From NCBI RefSeq assembly GCF_002993965.1, contig NZ_POST01000002.1:64287-102016 (forward strand): a DNA stretch of 37,730 nucleotides, in the 5' to 3' direction. This document shows, one piece after another, positions 8,765-16,053 of the stretch. Position numbers and translations under genes: made by a program. Source of the stretch: Apilactobacillus timberlakei (GTDB lineage Bacteria; Bacillota; Bacilli; Lactobacillales; Lactobacillaceae). Position 1 is the stretch's first letter. The number at the start of each line of letters is the position of its first letter. The notes under the pieces are model-generated. The model worked only from the letters and a program-made list of their open reading frames with translations. It had not been told where the DNA came from and searched no databases.

Positions 8765-8799
8765 TAGCTTATAACTTTTAAAGAAAAGAGTTTTAGTCT

Positions 8800-9936
8800 A
8801 TGAAGAAAAAAGTTATAACAATATTTACAATTATCTTTACTATTATTATATTGTCTTTTCAATTATTTGGCTTATCTCAAAATAATATTAATGCATCGGC
8901 TGATAATAAAAGAATTGGTTTAACTTTAGATTGTTCAAGAGTTTATTACTCTACTGATAAAATAAAACAATATATTAATTTATTAAGTGAAAACAAAGCA
9001 ACATATTTACAATTACATTTAAATGATAATGAAAATTTTGGCATTGAAAATTCTACCTTAAATCAAACGGTTGATAATGCTACTAAAAAAGGTGATGTTT
9101 ATTATAATAAAAAGACACATTTACCATTTTTAAGTAAAGATCAATTATTAGATGTTATTCAGTATGGTTATGAAAAAGGAATTCAAGTTGTACCAGAAAT
9201 AGATTTACCTGGGCATGCTCAGTCTTTATTTAAATTATTATCTTATACAAAGAATGGTAATAAGTTGGTTAAAAGAGTAAGAAATGCTGATGGATACAAT
9301 GAGATGTTTTATGGTAAGAAAGAAACCATTAACCTATCTAAAAAAATATTAAGTGAATATGTCGGGATGATGCCCAAAGGATTCTACTTTAGCGTAGGTG
9401 CTGATGAGATTACTATTAACAATAGAAAAGATCAAAATGCAGCTGTAAAATATATAAATAGCATTGATGATTATATAAATTCTAAAGGATTAAAATTAGA
9501 AATGTGGAATGATAGTTTCCATAAAGCAGTTCTTAAAAATTACCATAAAAATATATTAATTAATTATTGGAGCCTTAGTGGTGACGTTAGTGATAAAGAA
9601 GATTATAAGGCCAATATTAAATTAAGAGCGACATTACCACAATTAAATGCTGCTGGTTTTAAAACTATTAATTATAACAGTTATTATTTATATATAATTA
9701 CTGATCCACTTTCTTTTACCAAATCGTCAATTAAAGAATGGCGAGATGATATTAATAAATGGAAGATGAATATGTGGAATGATGAATCACTTAAACAAAA
9801 AACTAAGAGTAAGAATAATATAGGGGCTTCATTGTCTATTTGGGGAGAATACCCAAATAAATATGATGGAAATAGTACCTACAAAAATACTGAATATTTT
9901 GTTAAATATTTTCTTAAAAAAGCACGTAATTATTAA
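8800..9936 (+). CDS. Secreted GH20 beta-N-acetylglucosaminidase, dispersin B-like
   Basis: A 378-residue protein with a Lys-rich N-terminus and hydrophobic segment (residues 5-27), then a possible signal peptidase site near INASA-D; there is no lipobox. The rest matches the TIM-barrel of dispersin B, as I remember it, nearly end to end. Segments in the same order are QLHLNDNENFGIE, PEIDLPGH (132-139), the acid/base Asp-Glu pair (D202-E203), MWND (235-238), YWS (256-258), NYNSYYLYI and SIWGE (346-350). Dispersin B cleaves beta-1,6-linked poly-N-acetylglucosamine of biofilms. Odd: the usual H-x-G-G-D-E motif reads S-V-G-A-D-E. It has its own promoter and lies behind a tRNA, outside the core gene blocks. 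GH20 family and export are secure; exact substrate is inferred. Confidence 0.85.
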   Translation: MKKKVITIFTIIFTIIILSFQLFGLSQNNINASADNKRIGLTLDCSRVYYSTDKIKQYINLLSENKATYLQLHLNDNENFGIENSTLNQTVDNATKKGDVYYNKKTHLPFLSKDQLLDVIQYGYEKGIQVVPEIDLPGHAQSLFKLLSYTKNGNKLVKRVRNADGYNEMFYGKKETINLSKKILSEYVGMMPKGFYFSVGADEITINNRKDQNAAVKYINSIDDYINSKGLKLEMWNDSFHKAVLKNYHKNILINYWSLSGDVSDKEDYKANIKLRATLPQLNAAGFKTINYNSYYLYIITDPLSFTKSSIKEWRDDINKWKMNMWNDESLKQKTKSKNNIGASLSIWGEYPNKYDGNSTYKNTEYFVKYFLKKARNY

Positions 9937-10005
9937 AGTAAATTAATTAATTAGATAAATTATGTTATATTTATATTGTATTACATAATTTTTAAGGAGT
10001 TTATA

Positions 10006-10248
10006 ATGTTAAAATTAAACGTAAATACCAATTTAGGTAACCAAGAAATTAAATTATCTGATAATAGTACAGGTCAATTATCAGGAGTTAGAATTCCTGT
10101 TGGCATGGGACAACAAGTGGTTCAATGGACATTTATTTCAACTGGTCAAAAACATGAAAACTTTGTATATACAGGTCAATTATCAGAAGGTCAAATTATT
10201 AATTCTATGAATAATTCAGACCAATATAAAATTCACCTAGAAAAATAA
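10006..10248 (+). CDS. Hypothetical protein, 80 residues
   Basis: I do not recognise this protein. It starts at the ATG at 10006, seven bases after a clear AAGGAG; an in-frame TTG at 9976 has no ribosome binding site. It has no signal peptide, membrane segment or cysteine, and looks beta-rich and polar. TGQ occurs three times, two of them in TGQLSG and TGQLSE, encoded by an identical 16-base direct repeat (10069-10084 and 10171-10186), which suggests an internal duplication. It lies about 70 bases after the GH20 gene with a strong terminator behind it, so it may be read from the GH20 promoter or a weak one of its own. No toxin, antitoxin or DNA-binding signature is evident. Confidence 0.7.
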   Translation: MLKLNVNTNLGNQEIKLSDNSTGQLSGVRIPVGMGQQVVQWTFISTGQKHENFVYTGQLSEGQIINSMNNSDQYKIHLEK

Positions 10249-10249
10249 T

Positions 10250-10277
10250 AAAAAGCACACTTATGTGTGCTTTTTAT
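10250..10277 (+). terminator. Intrinsic terminator
   Basis: Arms AAAAAGCACAC and GTGTGCTTTTT around a TTAT loop, directly after the 80-residue gene. Confidence 0.9.
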
Positions 10278-10287
10278 TCTATATACT

Positions 10288-10315
10288 TTGTTATTAAAGT
10301 GATTGATAGTAAAAT
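10288..10315 (+). promoter_or_regulatory. Candidate promoter for mvaS-ndt
   Basis: TTGTTA (10288-10293), a 16-base spacer, then TAAAAT (10310-10315), 25 bases before the mvaS start. Confidence 0.55.
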
Positions 10316-10340
10316 AATATTATTCTTTTATGAAAGTTGA

Positions 10341-11516
10341 GTGAGTAAATTGAAGGTCGGAATTGATAAAATTGGTTTTTATTCACCTGATAAATACATT
10401 GATATGGTGGATTTAGCAAATGCTAGAAATGAAGATCCAAATAAATATTTAATTGGAATTGGTCAAAAAAAGCAAGCTGTAATCCCTAATACTCAAGATG
10501 TTGTAACAATGGCTGCAAATGCTAGTCAAAAAATTATTAATGATGATGATAAGAAAAGTATCGACTTAATTATTTTTGGGACAGAAACTGGCGTTGATAA
10601 TTCAAAATCAGCAGCTATATATTTACAAAACTTATTAAAGTTGAATGCATCTGCTCGTGCTTTTGAAATCAAACAAGCATGTTATGGTGCCACAGCAGGG
10701 TTACAAATGGCTAAAGAGTATGTAACCAATCATCCTAATAAAAAGGCTTTAGTGATTGGTGCTGATGTGGCTAGATATGGTCTTAATACTCCTGGTGAAG
10801 TAACACAAGGTGGTGGAGCTATTGCTATGGTAGTTTCAACTAATCCTTCCATTGCTTCTTTTGATGGTGAAAGTGCATTTCATTCAGATGATATTATGGA
10901 TTTTTGGCGACCATTATATCGTACAGAAGCGGTGGTAGATGGCCATTATTCTAATAATGTTTATGTTGATTTCTTTAAAGATACTTGGGATAAGTATAAC
11001 CAAATGAATCAACTTTCGGTTGATGACTATAAAGCACTAGCTTTCCATCTACCATATGTAAAAATGGGGATTAAAGGATTAAGAGCAGTTTTGCCTGAAG
11101 CTTCTGAATCAAAACAAGAAGAATTAAAGAATGAATTTAATTTTAGCAAGATATATAGTGAAAATATTGGTAATTTATATACAGGATCATTATATTTAAG
11201 TTTCTTATCATTAATTAATAATTCAAATGATTTACAAATCGGAGATAGAATTGGCTTATTTAGTTATGGTTCTGGAGCTCAAGGTGAATTTTTCTCAATG
11301 AAATTAGAACAAAATTTCAAGAATAATGATTCAGTAGAAGATATTAACTCGATGCTTAACAATAGAGAAAAATTAACAATTGATGAATATGAAAAAATGT
11401 TTAATAACTGGATTCCTATTAAAAATGTTAATATGAACTTAAATTGGCAATCTGATGATGCTGAATTTTTCTTAAAAGCACTAAAAGATAATCAAAGAAT
11501 TTATGACCATAAATAG
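10341..11516 (+). CDS. mvaS: Hydroxymethylglutaryl-CoA synthase
   Basis: Condenses acetyl-CoA and acetoacetyl-CoA to HMG-CoA, the first committed step of the mevalonate route to isoprenoids used by lactic acid bacteria. Thiolase fold, about 390 residues. The catalytic cysteine is in KQACYGATAG (C114), the general acid/base glutamate is in GTETGVD (E82), and the histidine is in LAFHLPY (H236). The start is GTG at 10341; an in-frame TTG at 10350 (MKVGIDKIGFY) would match relatives as well, and both ribosome binding sites are mediocre. The ndt gene follows 11 bases later. The other mevalonate genes are not in the window. Its product feeds the UppS reaction encoded further on. Confidence 0.94.
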   Translation: MSKLKVGIDKIGFYSPDKYIDMVDLANARNEDPNKYLIGIGQKKQAVIPNTQDVVTMAANASQKIINDDDKKSIDLIIFGTETGVDNSKSAAIYLQNLLKLNASARAFEIKQACYGATAGLQMAKEYVTNHPNKKALVIGADVARYGLNTPGEVTQGGGAIAMVVSTNPSIASFDGESAFHSDDIMDFWRPLYRTEAVVDGHYSNNVYVDFFKDTWDKYNQMNQLSVDDYKALAFHLPYVKMGIKGLRAVLPEASESKQEELKNEFNFSKIYSENIGNLYTGSLYLSFLSLINNSNDLQIGDRIGLFSYGSGAQGEFFSMKLEQNFKNNDSVEDINSMLNNREKLTIDEYEKMFNNWIPIKNVNMNLNWQSDDAEFFLKALKDNQRIYDHK

Positions 11517-11527
11517 GGGAAATTAAT

Positions 11528-11965
11528 ATGAATTTATATTTAGCTAGTCCGTTTTTTGATGATGAACAAATCGACAGAATTTCTAGAATAGAGACTGCTT
11601 TAGCGAAAAATAATACCGTAAATAGTGTATTTAGTCCAAGAAAATCAGAAGTTAAAGATTGTGAAGTTGGCACTAAACAATGGTCTAAAAAGGTATTTAA
11701 ATTAGATACTGATGAAATAAAAAAAGCTGATGCCATTATCGCAATTATCGACTATGTTGAAGATAATGTAGATAGTGGTACAGCTTTTGAAATTGGGTAT
11801 GCTAAAGCTATAAATAAACCAATTATTATTTTTCACGAAAAAGATAATAATGTTAATTTAATGTTAAGTAATAGTTCGATCGCCTATTTAACTAAGGTTG
11901 AAGAAGTGAAAAACTATGATTTTAATAATTTACCAGAATCTTATTATGAGGGGAAAGTATTTTAA
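11528..11965 (+). CDS. ndt: Nucleoside 2-deoxyribosyltransferase
   Basis: Transfers 2-deoxyribose between nucleobases; a salvage enzyme characteristic of lactobacilli. It is 145 residues long, close to the family's 150-160. The nucleophilic glutamate is in [10 protein letters not shown] (E88), preceded by the substrate-binding [15 protein letters not shown] stretch. The C-terminus YYEGKVF matches the YEG-x-V-Y end whose carboxylate completes the neighbouring active site in known enzymes. The ribosome binding site is AGGGGA, the start ATG. It is cotranscribed with mvaS. Its stop codon overlaps the lexA stop on the other strand by four bases and no terminator separates them. Confidence 0.88.
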   Translation: MNLYLASPFFDDEQIDRISRIETALAKNNTVNSVFSPRKSEVKDCEVGTKQWSKKVFKLDTDEIKKADAIIAIIDYVEDNVDSGTAFEIGYAKAINKPIIIFHEKDNNVNLMLSNSSIAYLTKVEEVKNYDFNNLPESYYEGKVF

Positions 11966-12597
11966 CTAATATTATCTCTATACAATCCAATTACTTTACC
12001 TAATATTTTAACGTTATCTAATATAATTGGACTCATATAGTCATTTTCTGGTTGTAATCTATAATGATCACTTTCTTTGAAAAATCTCTTGCATGTTGCT
12101 TCGCTTTTATCGTTCATTGCAATTACAATGTCACCATTTTCAGCAATTGACTGCTTCTTAACAATAACTTTATCATTATTAAATATTCCAATATTAACCA
12201 TACTTTCGCCTTTTATATTCAGCATAAATATATCGCTGTCATTATTATATTGGTCAGGTAAAGAAAAATATTCATTTGAATTTTCTACTGCAAGAATGGG
12301 TTCACCAGCAGCAACATTTCCTAATATTGGTATTTGATTGGAATGGGAGTTAACTCCTAACTGCTTTAATCCATCTTCGGTAATTTCAATTGCTCTTGGT
12401 TTAGCATTGTTTTTGATTAGAAGTCCTTTTTGTGAGAGACGACTTAAATGTCCATGCACAGTTGATGTAGATGCTAAGCCCATTTCTTTAGCAATTTCTC
12501 TTACTGTTGGTGGATAACCTTGATTATTGATTGAGTTCCAAATGAATTTTAAGATATTTATTTGTTTAGAAGATACTTTATCCTTTGGTAAGGTCAT
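11962..12597 (-). CDS. lexA: SOS regulator LexA
   Basis: SOS-response repressor with self-cleaving peptidase, 211 residues. The N-terminal winged helix includes [20 protein letters not shown] (about residues 27-46). The scissile Ala-Gly is in GNVAAGEP (A97-G98), the catalytic serine in KGESM (S132) and the lysine in EATCKRF (K170); all are intact, so it should autocleave when RecA is activated. The ATG is at 12595-12597 (complement), with GAGG upstream. The divergent promoter region holds a candidate SOS box, so it is probably autoregulated. It converges on ndt with a 4-base overlap of stop codons. Confidence 0.96.
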   Translation of the reverse strand: MTLPKDKVSSKQINILKFIWNSINNQGYPPTVREIAKEMGLASTSTVHGHLSRLSQKGLLIKNNAKPRAIEITEDGLKQLGVNSHSNQIPILGNVAAGEPILAVENSNEYFSLPDQYNNDSDIFMLNIKGESMVNIGIFNNDKVIVKKQSIAENGDIVIAMNDKSEATCKRFFKESDHYRLQPENDYMSPIILDNVKILGKVIGLYRDNIS

Positions 12598-12655
12598 ATA
12601 CGATGCCTCAATTCTTGATTTTATTTAGCTTTAATATTAGCATAATAAGGAAATG

Positions 12656-12669
12656 TAAACAAACGTTCG
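12656..12669. promoter_or_regulatory. Candidate LexA operator (SOS box) between lexA and ynzC
   Basis: The right half GTTCG (12665-12669) is perfect to the Gram-positive consensus CGAAC-N4-GTTCG. The left half is TAAAC, with two mismatches, at the correct 4-base spacing. On the minus strand it overlaps a possible lexA -35 (TTGTTT, 17 bases before an extended -10 TGC-TAATAT). It would control both divergent genes. Confidence 0.65.
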
Positions 12670-12695
12670 CAATTTTATAAAAAGGAGACTTTAAA

Positions 12696-12947
12696 ATGGC
12701 AGAAGACAAAGTGTTAAAAGAACTTATTCCAAGAATTAATGAATTATCAAAAAAGAAAAAAGAACAAGGCTTGACTGAAGCTGAAAGTGCTGAAAGAAAA
12801 GATTTGCATCAAAAATATCTAAAGCGCTTTAAAGAAAATATGAGAAGCCAAATTGAAATGGTTCAGGTTTATAATAAAAAGGGTAAAGAAATAACCTCTG
12901 ATAAGGTTAAAAATATCCAACGTAAAAAAGGCCTACGTGACGACTAA
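12696..12947 (+). CDS. ynzC: DUF896 family protein YnzC-like
   Basis: A small helical hairpin protein of 83 residues. The motif LIPRINELSKKKKEQGLTEAE followed by LHQKYLKRFKENMRSQI is the DUF896 signature; the B. subtilis homologue YnzC is in the SOS-induced yneA operon. Its molecular role is not established. The gene is divergent from lexA across the candidate SOS box, so SOS induction is likely. The division inhibitor yneA and recombinase-like yneB, which accompany it in Bacillus, are absent here. The ribosome binding site AAAGGAG supports the ATG at 12696. Confidence 0.9.
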   Translation: MAEDKVLKELIPRINELSKKKKEQGLTEAESAERKDLHQKYLKRFKENMRSQIEMVQVYNKKGKEITSDKVKNIQRKKGLRDD

Positions 12948-12963
12948 TATATTAAAAATAATT

Positions 12964-12992
12964 TTGAAATTTATTTATACTTTGTGTAAAAT
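12964..12992 (+). promoter_or_regulatory. Promoter of yneF
   Basis: TTGAAA (12964-12969), an exact 17-base spacer and TAAAAT (12987-12992): a near-consensus sigma-A type promoter, 38 bases before the yneF start. Confidence 0.75.
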
Positions 12993-13030
12993 AAAATATA
13001 TGTTCGTATATGAAGCTAGGAGGGATATCT

Positions 13031-13249
13031 GTGAATACATTTCTATGGATTGTAGTTGTTTTAATAGCATTAATCCTAGGATTAATCGGTGGTTTCTTTA
13101 TGGCTCGTAAGTATATGGAAAAATATCTTAAAGATAATCCACCAATTAATAAAGATCAATTAAGAGCAATGATGTTGCAAATGGGACAAAAACCATCTAC
13201 CAAAAAGTTAAATCAAATGATGAATAGTATGAAAGCTCATGCTAAATAA
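13031..13249 (+). CDS. yneF: YneF family (UPF0154) membrane protein
   Basis: A 72-residue protein with one N-terminal transmembrane helix ([20 protein letters not shown]), then the highly conserved [20 protein letters not shown] and [14 protein letters not shown] segments of UPF0154. Its function is unknown; it is presumably membrane-anchored with the tail in the cytoplasm. I chose the GTG at 13031 because AGGAGG at 13018-13023 is seven bases upstream. The earlier in-frame ATG at 13010 has no ribosome binding site and would add residues absent in relatives. It is preceded by its own promoter and followed by a bidirectional terminator. Confidence 0.92.
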   Translation: MNTFLWIVVVLIALILGLIGGFFMARKYMEKYLKDNPPINKDQLRAMMLQMGQKPSTKKLNQMMNSMKAHAK

Positions 13250-13252
13250 AAT

Positions 13253-13289
13253 AAAAAGGATTAAAACCTATTAGATTTTAATCCTTTTT
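13253..13289. terminator. Bidirectional terminator between yneF and plsC
   Basis: Perfect 14-base arms AAAAAGGATTAAAA and TTTTAATCCTTTTT, giving a U-tract for both strands. It serves the convergent genes yneF (plus) and plsC (minus) and overlaps the plsC stop codon. Confidence 0.88.
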
Positions 13290-13914
13290 ATTTTTCTTTT
13301 TTAGCTGGATCTACATATTTAAAATTAGGATCTATTTCGTCATCTAATCTGTCAAAAGCATCTTGCATTTGCATTTCAATCTTACTTTGACCATCTTCAT
13401 TTAATTTTAGTTTCTTATCAATATATATTGGGTTACCAAAATTAATGGTAGATTTTTTTCTAGAAAACAGGGATTTAAATGTTAATGGTCCTTGATAAGT
13501 TACCGGTAGTAAAGGTGTCTTAGATAATTTTGAAATTAAAGTTGCGCCACCTTTTAAACTTTGTGAATGTCTAGTTCCAGATGGAAAGATAATTAATGAT
13601 TTATCTGACTTTTGTAAAATTCTAACTGGTTCTTTTATAACTGATGGACCAGGATTTTCTCTATCGACACTTAAAACATTTGCATGAACTAAAATATATC
13701 TTAAAATTGGATTTTTGAATAGTTCCTTTTTTGCCATAAATGCGAATTCTTTAGGGCTAGCAGCTAATGCATAATATAATGGATCAAACCAAGTCCTATG
13801 TGGAGCAACTAAAACATAATTTCCTTTAGGAATTCTATCCTTATTTTTGAATTTTGGTTTACCATTTATTGTATATAAAATGACTCTAGCTAATACTCTT
13901 AAAAAAGAATACAT
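13288..13914 (-). CDS. plsC: 1-acyl-sn-glycerol-3-phosphate acyltransferase
   Basis: Makes phosphatidic acid from lysophosphatidic acid at the membrane. It is 208 residues long with an N-terminal hydrophobic stretch. The H-x4-D catalytic motif is HRTWFD (H39, D44), and the substrate-binding motif reads FPSGTRH (about 110-116), a common variant of FPEGTR in lactic acid bacteria. The start is ATG at 13912-13914 (complement) after GAGAGGAGAAA. It is monocistronic and divergent from the methyltransferase gene. Its product, phosphatidic acid, is the substrate of CdsA encoded later in the window. Confidence 0.92.
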   Translation of the reverse strand: MYSFLRVLARVILYTINGKPKFKNKDRIPKGNYVLVAPHRTWFDPLYYALAASPKEFAFMAKKELFKNPILRYILVHANVLSVDRENPGPSVIKEPVRILQKSDKSLIIFPSGTRHSQSLKGGATLISKLSKTPLLPVTYQGPLTFKSLFSRKKSTINFGNPIYIDKKLKLNEDGQSKIEMQMQDAFDRLDDEIDPNFKYVDPAKKEK

Positions 13915-13999
13915 ACTGTTTCTCCTCTCAATACTTTATAAAATAATAATATTCTATTACTATTGCTATATGCAACCTAAAATTAAGGTGGAAATTAAA

Positions 14000-14752
14000 T
14001 TGAACAAATTATTACACGAAAATGAAAGAATAGATCAATTATATAGTAACGACATTAAAATCATTCAAAATCCTGAAGTTTTCTCCTTTTCTCTAGATGC
14101 AGTTCTCCTGGCTAACTTTGCTAAACTGCCTAATAAAGATAAATCTAACACGGTGGATTTGTGTGCTGGTAATGGTGCAGTTGGAATGTTTATGTCACAT
14201 AAAACTAACGGAAAAATATTTGAAATTGAACTTCAGAATAAATTGGCTGATATGGCTAAAAGAAGTGTTTTATTAAATCGTTTAGAAGACAAGATAAAGG
14301 TAATTAACTCTGATTTATCAAAATTTAATAAATATCTTGCTAAAGATTCTATTGATGTTATAACTTGTAATCCACCATATTTTCCTGATTTACCTACAAG
14401 TAAGAAGAATCCTAATAAATATTTAGCAATTGCTAGGCATGAAATAACTACCAATTTAGAATCGATAATGTTAGCAAGTAGTGAGATGCTAAAAACTAAT
14501 GGGAAAATTTATTTGGTTTATCGTCCAGATCGCTTGCTAGAAATTATGGATACTATGTTAAAACATGGTCTAGCACCAAAAAAATTACAATTTATATATC
14601 CACGAAAAAATAAAGATTCTAATATGGTTCTAATTGAAGGGATTAATAAAGGAAAAAAATCTGGGATGAAAATTTTACCACCGATAATTACATATAAAGA
14701 TAATAGTAATGAATATAGTGATTATGTAAGGAAACTACTATATGGTAAATAA
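14000..14752 (+). CDS. yabB: YabB/TrmN6-like tRNA (adenine-N6)-methyltransferase family protein
   Basis: A class I SAM-dependent methyltransferase of 250 residues. The SAM motif is VDLCAGNGAVG (about 52-62), and the N6-adenine catalytic motif NPPYF is at about 124-128. The N-terminal ERIDQLYSNDIKIIQNPEVFSFS is the conserved opening of the YabB family, whose E. coli relative methylates A37 of tRNA-Val. The TTG at 14000 is chosen: AAGGTGG is 8 bases upstream and relatives begin there. An upstream in-frame ATG at 13970 lacks a ribosome binding site. It overlaps the GIY-YIG gene by 11 bases, the same pair order as Bacillus yabB-yazA. Confidence 0.88.
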   Translation: MNKLLHENERIDQLYSNDIKIIQNPEVFSFSLDAVLLANFAKLPNKDKSNTVDLCAGNGAVGMFMSHKTNGKIFEIELQNKLADMAKRSVLLNRLEDKIKVINSDLSKFNKYLAKDSIDVITCNPPYFPDLPTSKKNPNKYLAIARHEITTNLESIMLASSEMLKTNGKIYLVYRPDRLLEIMDTMLKHGLAPKKLQFIYPRKNKDSNMVLIEGINKGKKSGMKILPPIITYKDNSNEYSDYVRKLLYGK

Positions 14753-15017
14753 ATATTATATGTATGTACTATTGTGTGGTGATAATTCTCTTTATGGTGG
14801 ATTTACTAATAACTTACAGAAACGTTTATTAAAACATCAATCAGGTAAGGGGGCAAAATATACTAGATCTCATTTACCAGTAATGATGATATATTATGAG
14901 TCTTTTGAAAATAAAAGGGATGCTTTAAAAGCTGAATATGCATTTAAGCATCAATCTAGAAATCAAAAAATAAAATATTTATTAAACAATGGTGTGAATG
15001 GAAAGTTTTTTAGATGA
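14742..15017 (+). CDS. GIY-YIG nuclease family protein (YazA/YhbQ type)
   Basis: A 91-residue single GIY-YIG domain. YMYVLLC and YGGFTNNLQKRL hold the two tyrosine motifs and the catalytic arginine, and E65 in ALKAEYAFKH is the metal-binding glutamate. The conserved KGAKYTRSHLPV stretch is typical of the UPF0213 group. Its cellular role is unknown. It overlaps the upstream methyltransferase gene by 11 bases and is probably translationally coupled to it. Confidence 0.92.
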   Translation: MVNKYYMYVLLCGDNSLYGGFTNNLQKRLLKHQSGKGAKYTRSHLPVMMIYYESFENKRDALKAEYAFKHQSRNQKIKYLLNNGVNGKFFR

Positions 15018-15033
15018 TTATGTAATTTTAACA

Positions 15034-15062
15034 TTGATTAATTATTGTTAATGATTTATTAT
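15034..15062 (+). promoter_or_regulatory. Promoter of rpsB
   Basis: TTGATT (15034-15039), a 17-base spacer and TATTAT (15057-15062). It would give an rpsB leader of about 115 bases. Confidence 0.65.
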
Positions 15063-15065
15063 TAG

Positions 15066-15182
15066 ATATGGTAATTTAATTACTAATTCACACTCAATGT
15101 GATAATTTGGCTAGTGCTTTTTGATAAGTCACCATATTAGTTGATCATTGAGGAGGAAAAAACTATTTGGAGGGCTATTATA
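15066..15182 (+). promoter_or_regulatory. Structured rpsB 5' leader (possible S2 autoregulatory element)
   Basis: The leader has complementary segments in the order a, b, c, a', b', c': ATATGGT (15066-15072) with ACCATAT (15131-15137); ACTAA (15082-15086) with TTAGT (15137-15141); CTCAATG (15093-15099) with CATTGAG (15146-15152). These pairings cross, so they are either mutually exclusive or form a pseudoknot. The last one ends next to a strong extra Shine-Dalgarno (GAGGAGG, 15150-15156). The ribosome binding site in use is GGAGGG at 15169-15174. Autoregulation by S2 is inference. Confidence 0.45.
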
Positions 15183-15932
15183 ATGGCTGTTATTTCTATG
15201 AAACAATTGTTAGAAGCAGGTGTTCATTTTGGACATCAAACTCGTCGTTGGAATCCTAAGATGAAGAAATACATCTTTACTCAACGTAATGGTATTTACA
15301 TCATTGATTTACAAAAAACTGTAAAAATGATTGACAATGCTTACAAATTTGTTAAGGATGAAGCATCAAAGAATGCCGTATTCTTATTTGTTGGTACTAA
15401 AAAACAAGCACAAGATTCAATTCAAGAAGAAGCAACTCGTGCTGGTCAATTTTATGTTAACCACCGTTGGTTAGGTGGAACTTTAACTAACTGGGATACT
15501 ATCCAAAGTCGTATTAAGTACTTAAAAGATCTTAAGAAAATGGCTGAAGACGGTACTTTTGAAAGATTACCTAAGAAAGAAGTTTCTTTATTAAAGAAAC
15601 AAACTGACAAGTTAGAAAAATTCTTAGGTGGTATCGAAGATATGCCTAAGATTCCTGATGTTATGTTTATTGTTGATCCTCGTAAAGAACAACTTGCTGT
15701 TAACGAAGCTCACAAATTAAATATTCCTATCGTTGCTATGGTTGATACTAACACTAACCCAGACGATATCGATGTAATTATCCCATCAAATGATGATGCT
15801 ATTCGTGCCGTTCGCCTAATTACTTCTAAGATGGCTGATGCTATTGTTGAAGGTAACCAAGGTGAAGAAGAAGTTGACGAAAACACTTTCAAAGATGGCA
15901 ATGATTCAAAAGATGAAAGTGAAAACAAATAA
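15183..15932 (+). CDS. rpsB: 30S ribosomal protein S2
   Basis: A 249-residue S2. The N-terminus [20 protein letters not shown] and the core [10 protein letters not shown] and [11 protein letters not shown] are unmistakable. It has the acidic C-terminal tail common in Firmicutes. I chose the ATG at 15183, eight bases after GGAGGG; the in-frame TTG at 15141 would translate the leader. Codon use (TTA, GAA, GGT, CGT) is biased as expected for a highly expressed gene. A terminator separates it from tsf, so part of the transcription probably stops before tsf. Confidence 0.97.
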   Translation: MAVISMKQLLEAGVHFGHQTRRWNPKMKKYIFTQRNGIYIIDLQKTVKMIDNAYKFVKDEASKNAVFLFVGTKKQAQDSIQEEATRAGQFYVNHRWLGGTLTNWDTIQSRIKYLKDLKKMAEDGTFERLPKKEVSLLKKQTDKLEKFLGGIEDMPKIPDVMFIVDPRKEQLAVNEAHKLNIPIVAMVDTNTNPDDIDVIIPSNDDAIRAVRLITSKMADAIVEGNQGEEEVDENTFKDGNDSKDESENK

Positions 15933-15965
15933 TTAATTAAATAATTATTTACATTTGTGCACTTA

Positions 15966-16017
15966 GGCTGACTCATGTGTTTGGACCGAAAGGCCTAATG
16001 CAGAGTCAGCTTTTTTT
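15966..16017 (+). terminator. Intrinsic terminator/attenuator between rpsB and tsf
   Basis: Outer arms GCTGACTC (15967-15974) and GAGTCAGC (16003-16010), followed by seven T. A nested hairpin with a GAAA loop is visible (GGACC, GAAA, GGCC). No convincing promoter follows, so tsf probably depends on read-through, which would set the S2 to EF-Ts ratio. Confidence 0.85.
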
Positions 16018-16053
16018 ATAAAATAGAATAAATATTTTAAGGAGGCCATTTAA

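Noticed and set aside
8592-10276. The tRNA-Ser gene as an integration site for a small island holding GH20 and the 80-residue gene
   Set aside because: No repeat of the tRNA 3' end is found downstream, and no integrase or other mobility gene is present.
13560-13600. FPSGTR instead of FPEGTR in PlsC as a sign of a broken enzyme
   Set aside because: The Ser variant is common in PlsC-like proteins of lactic acid bacteria and the catalytic His and Asp are intact.
15167-15259. A TTG-started leader peptide after the extra GAGGAGG upstream of rpsB
   Set aside because: The spacing fits, but the frame runs into rpsB out of phase and its product has no recognisable feature; the extra Shine-Dalgarno is better explained as part of leader structure.
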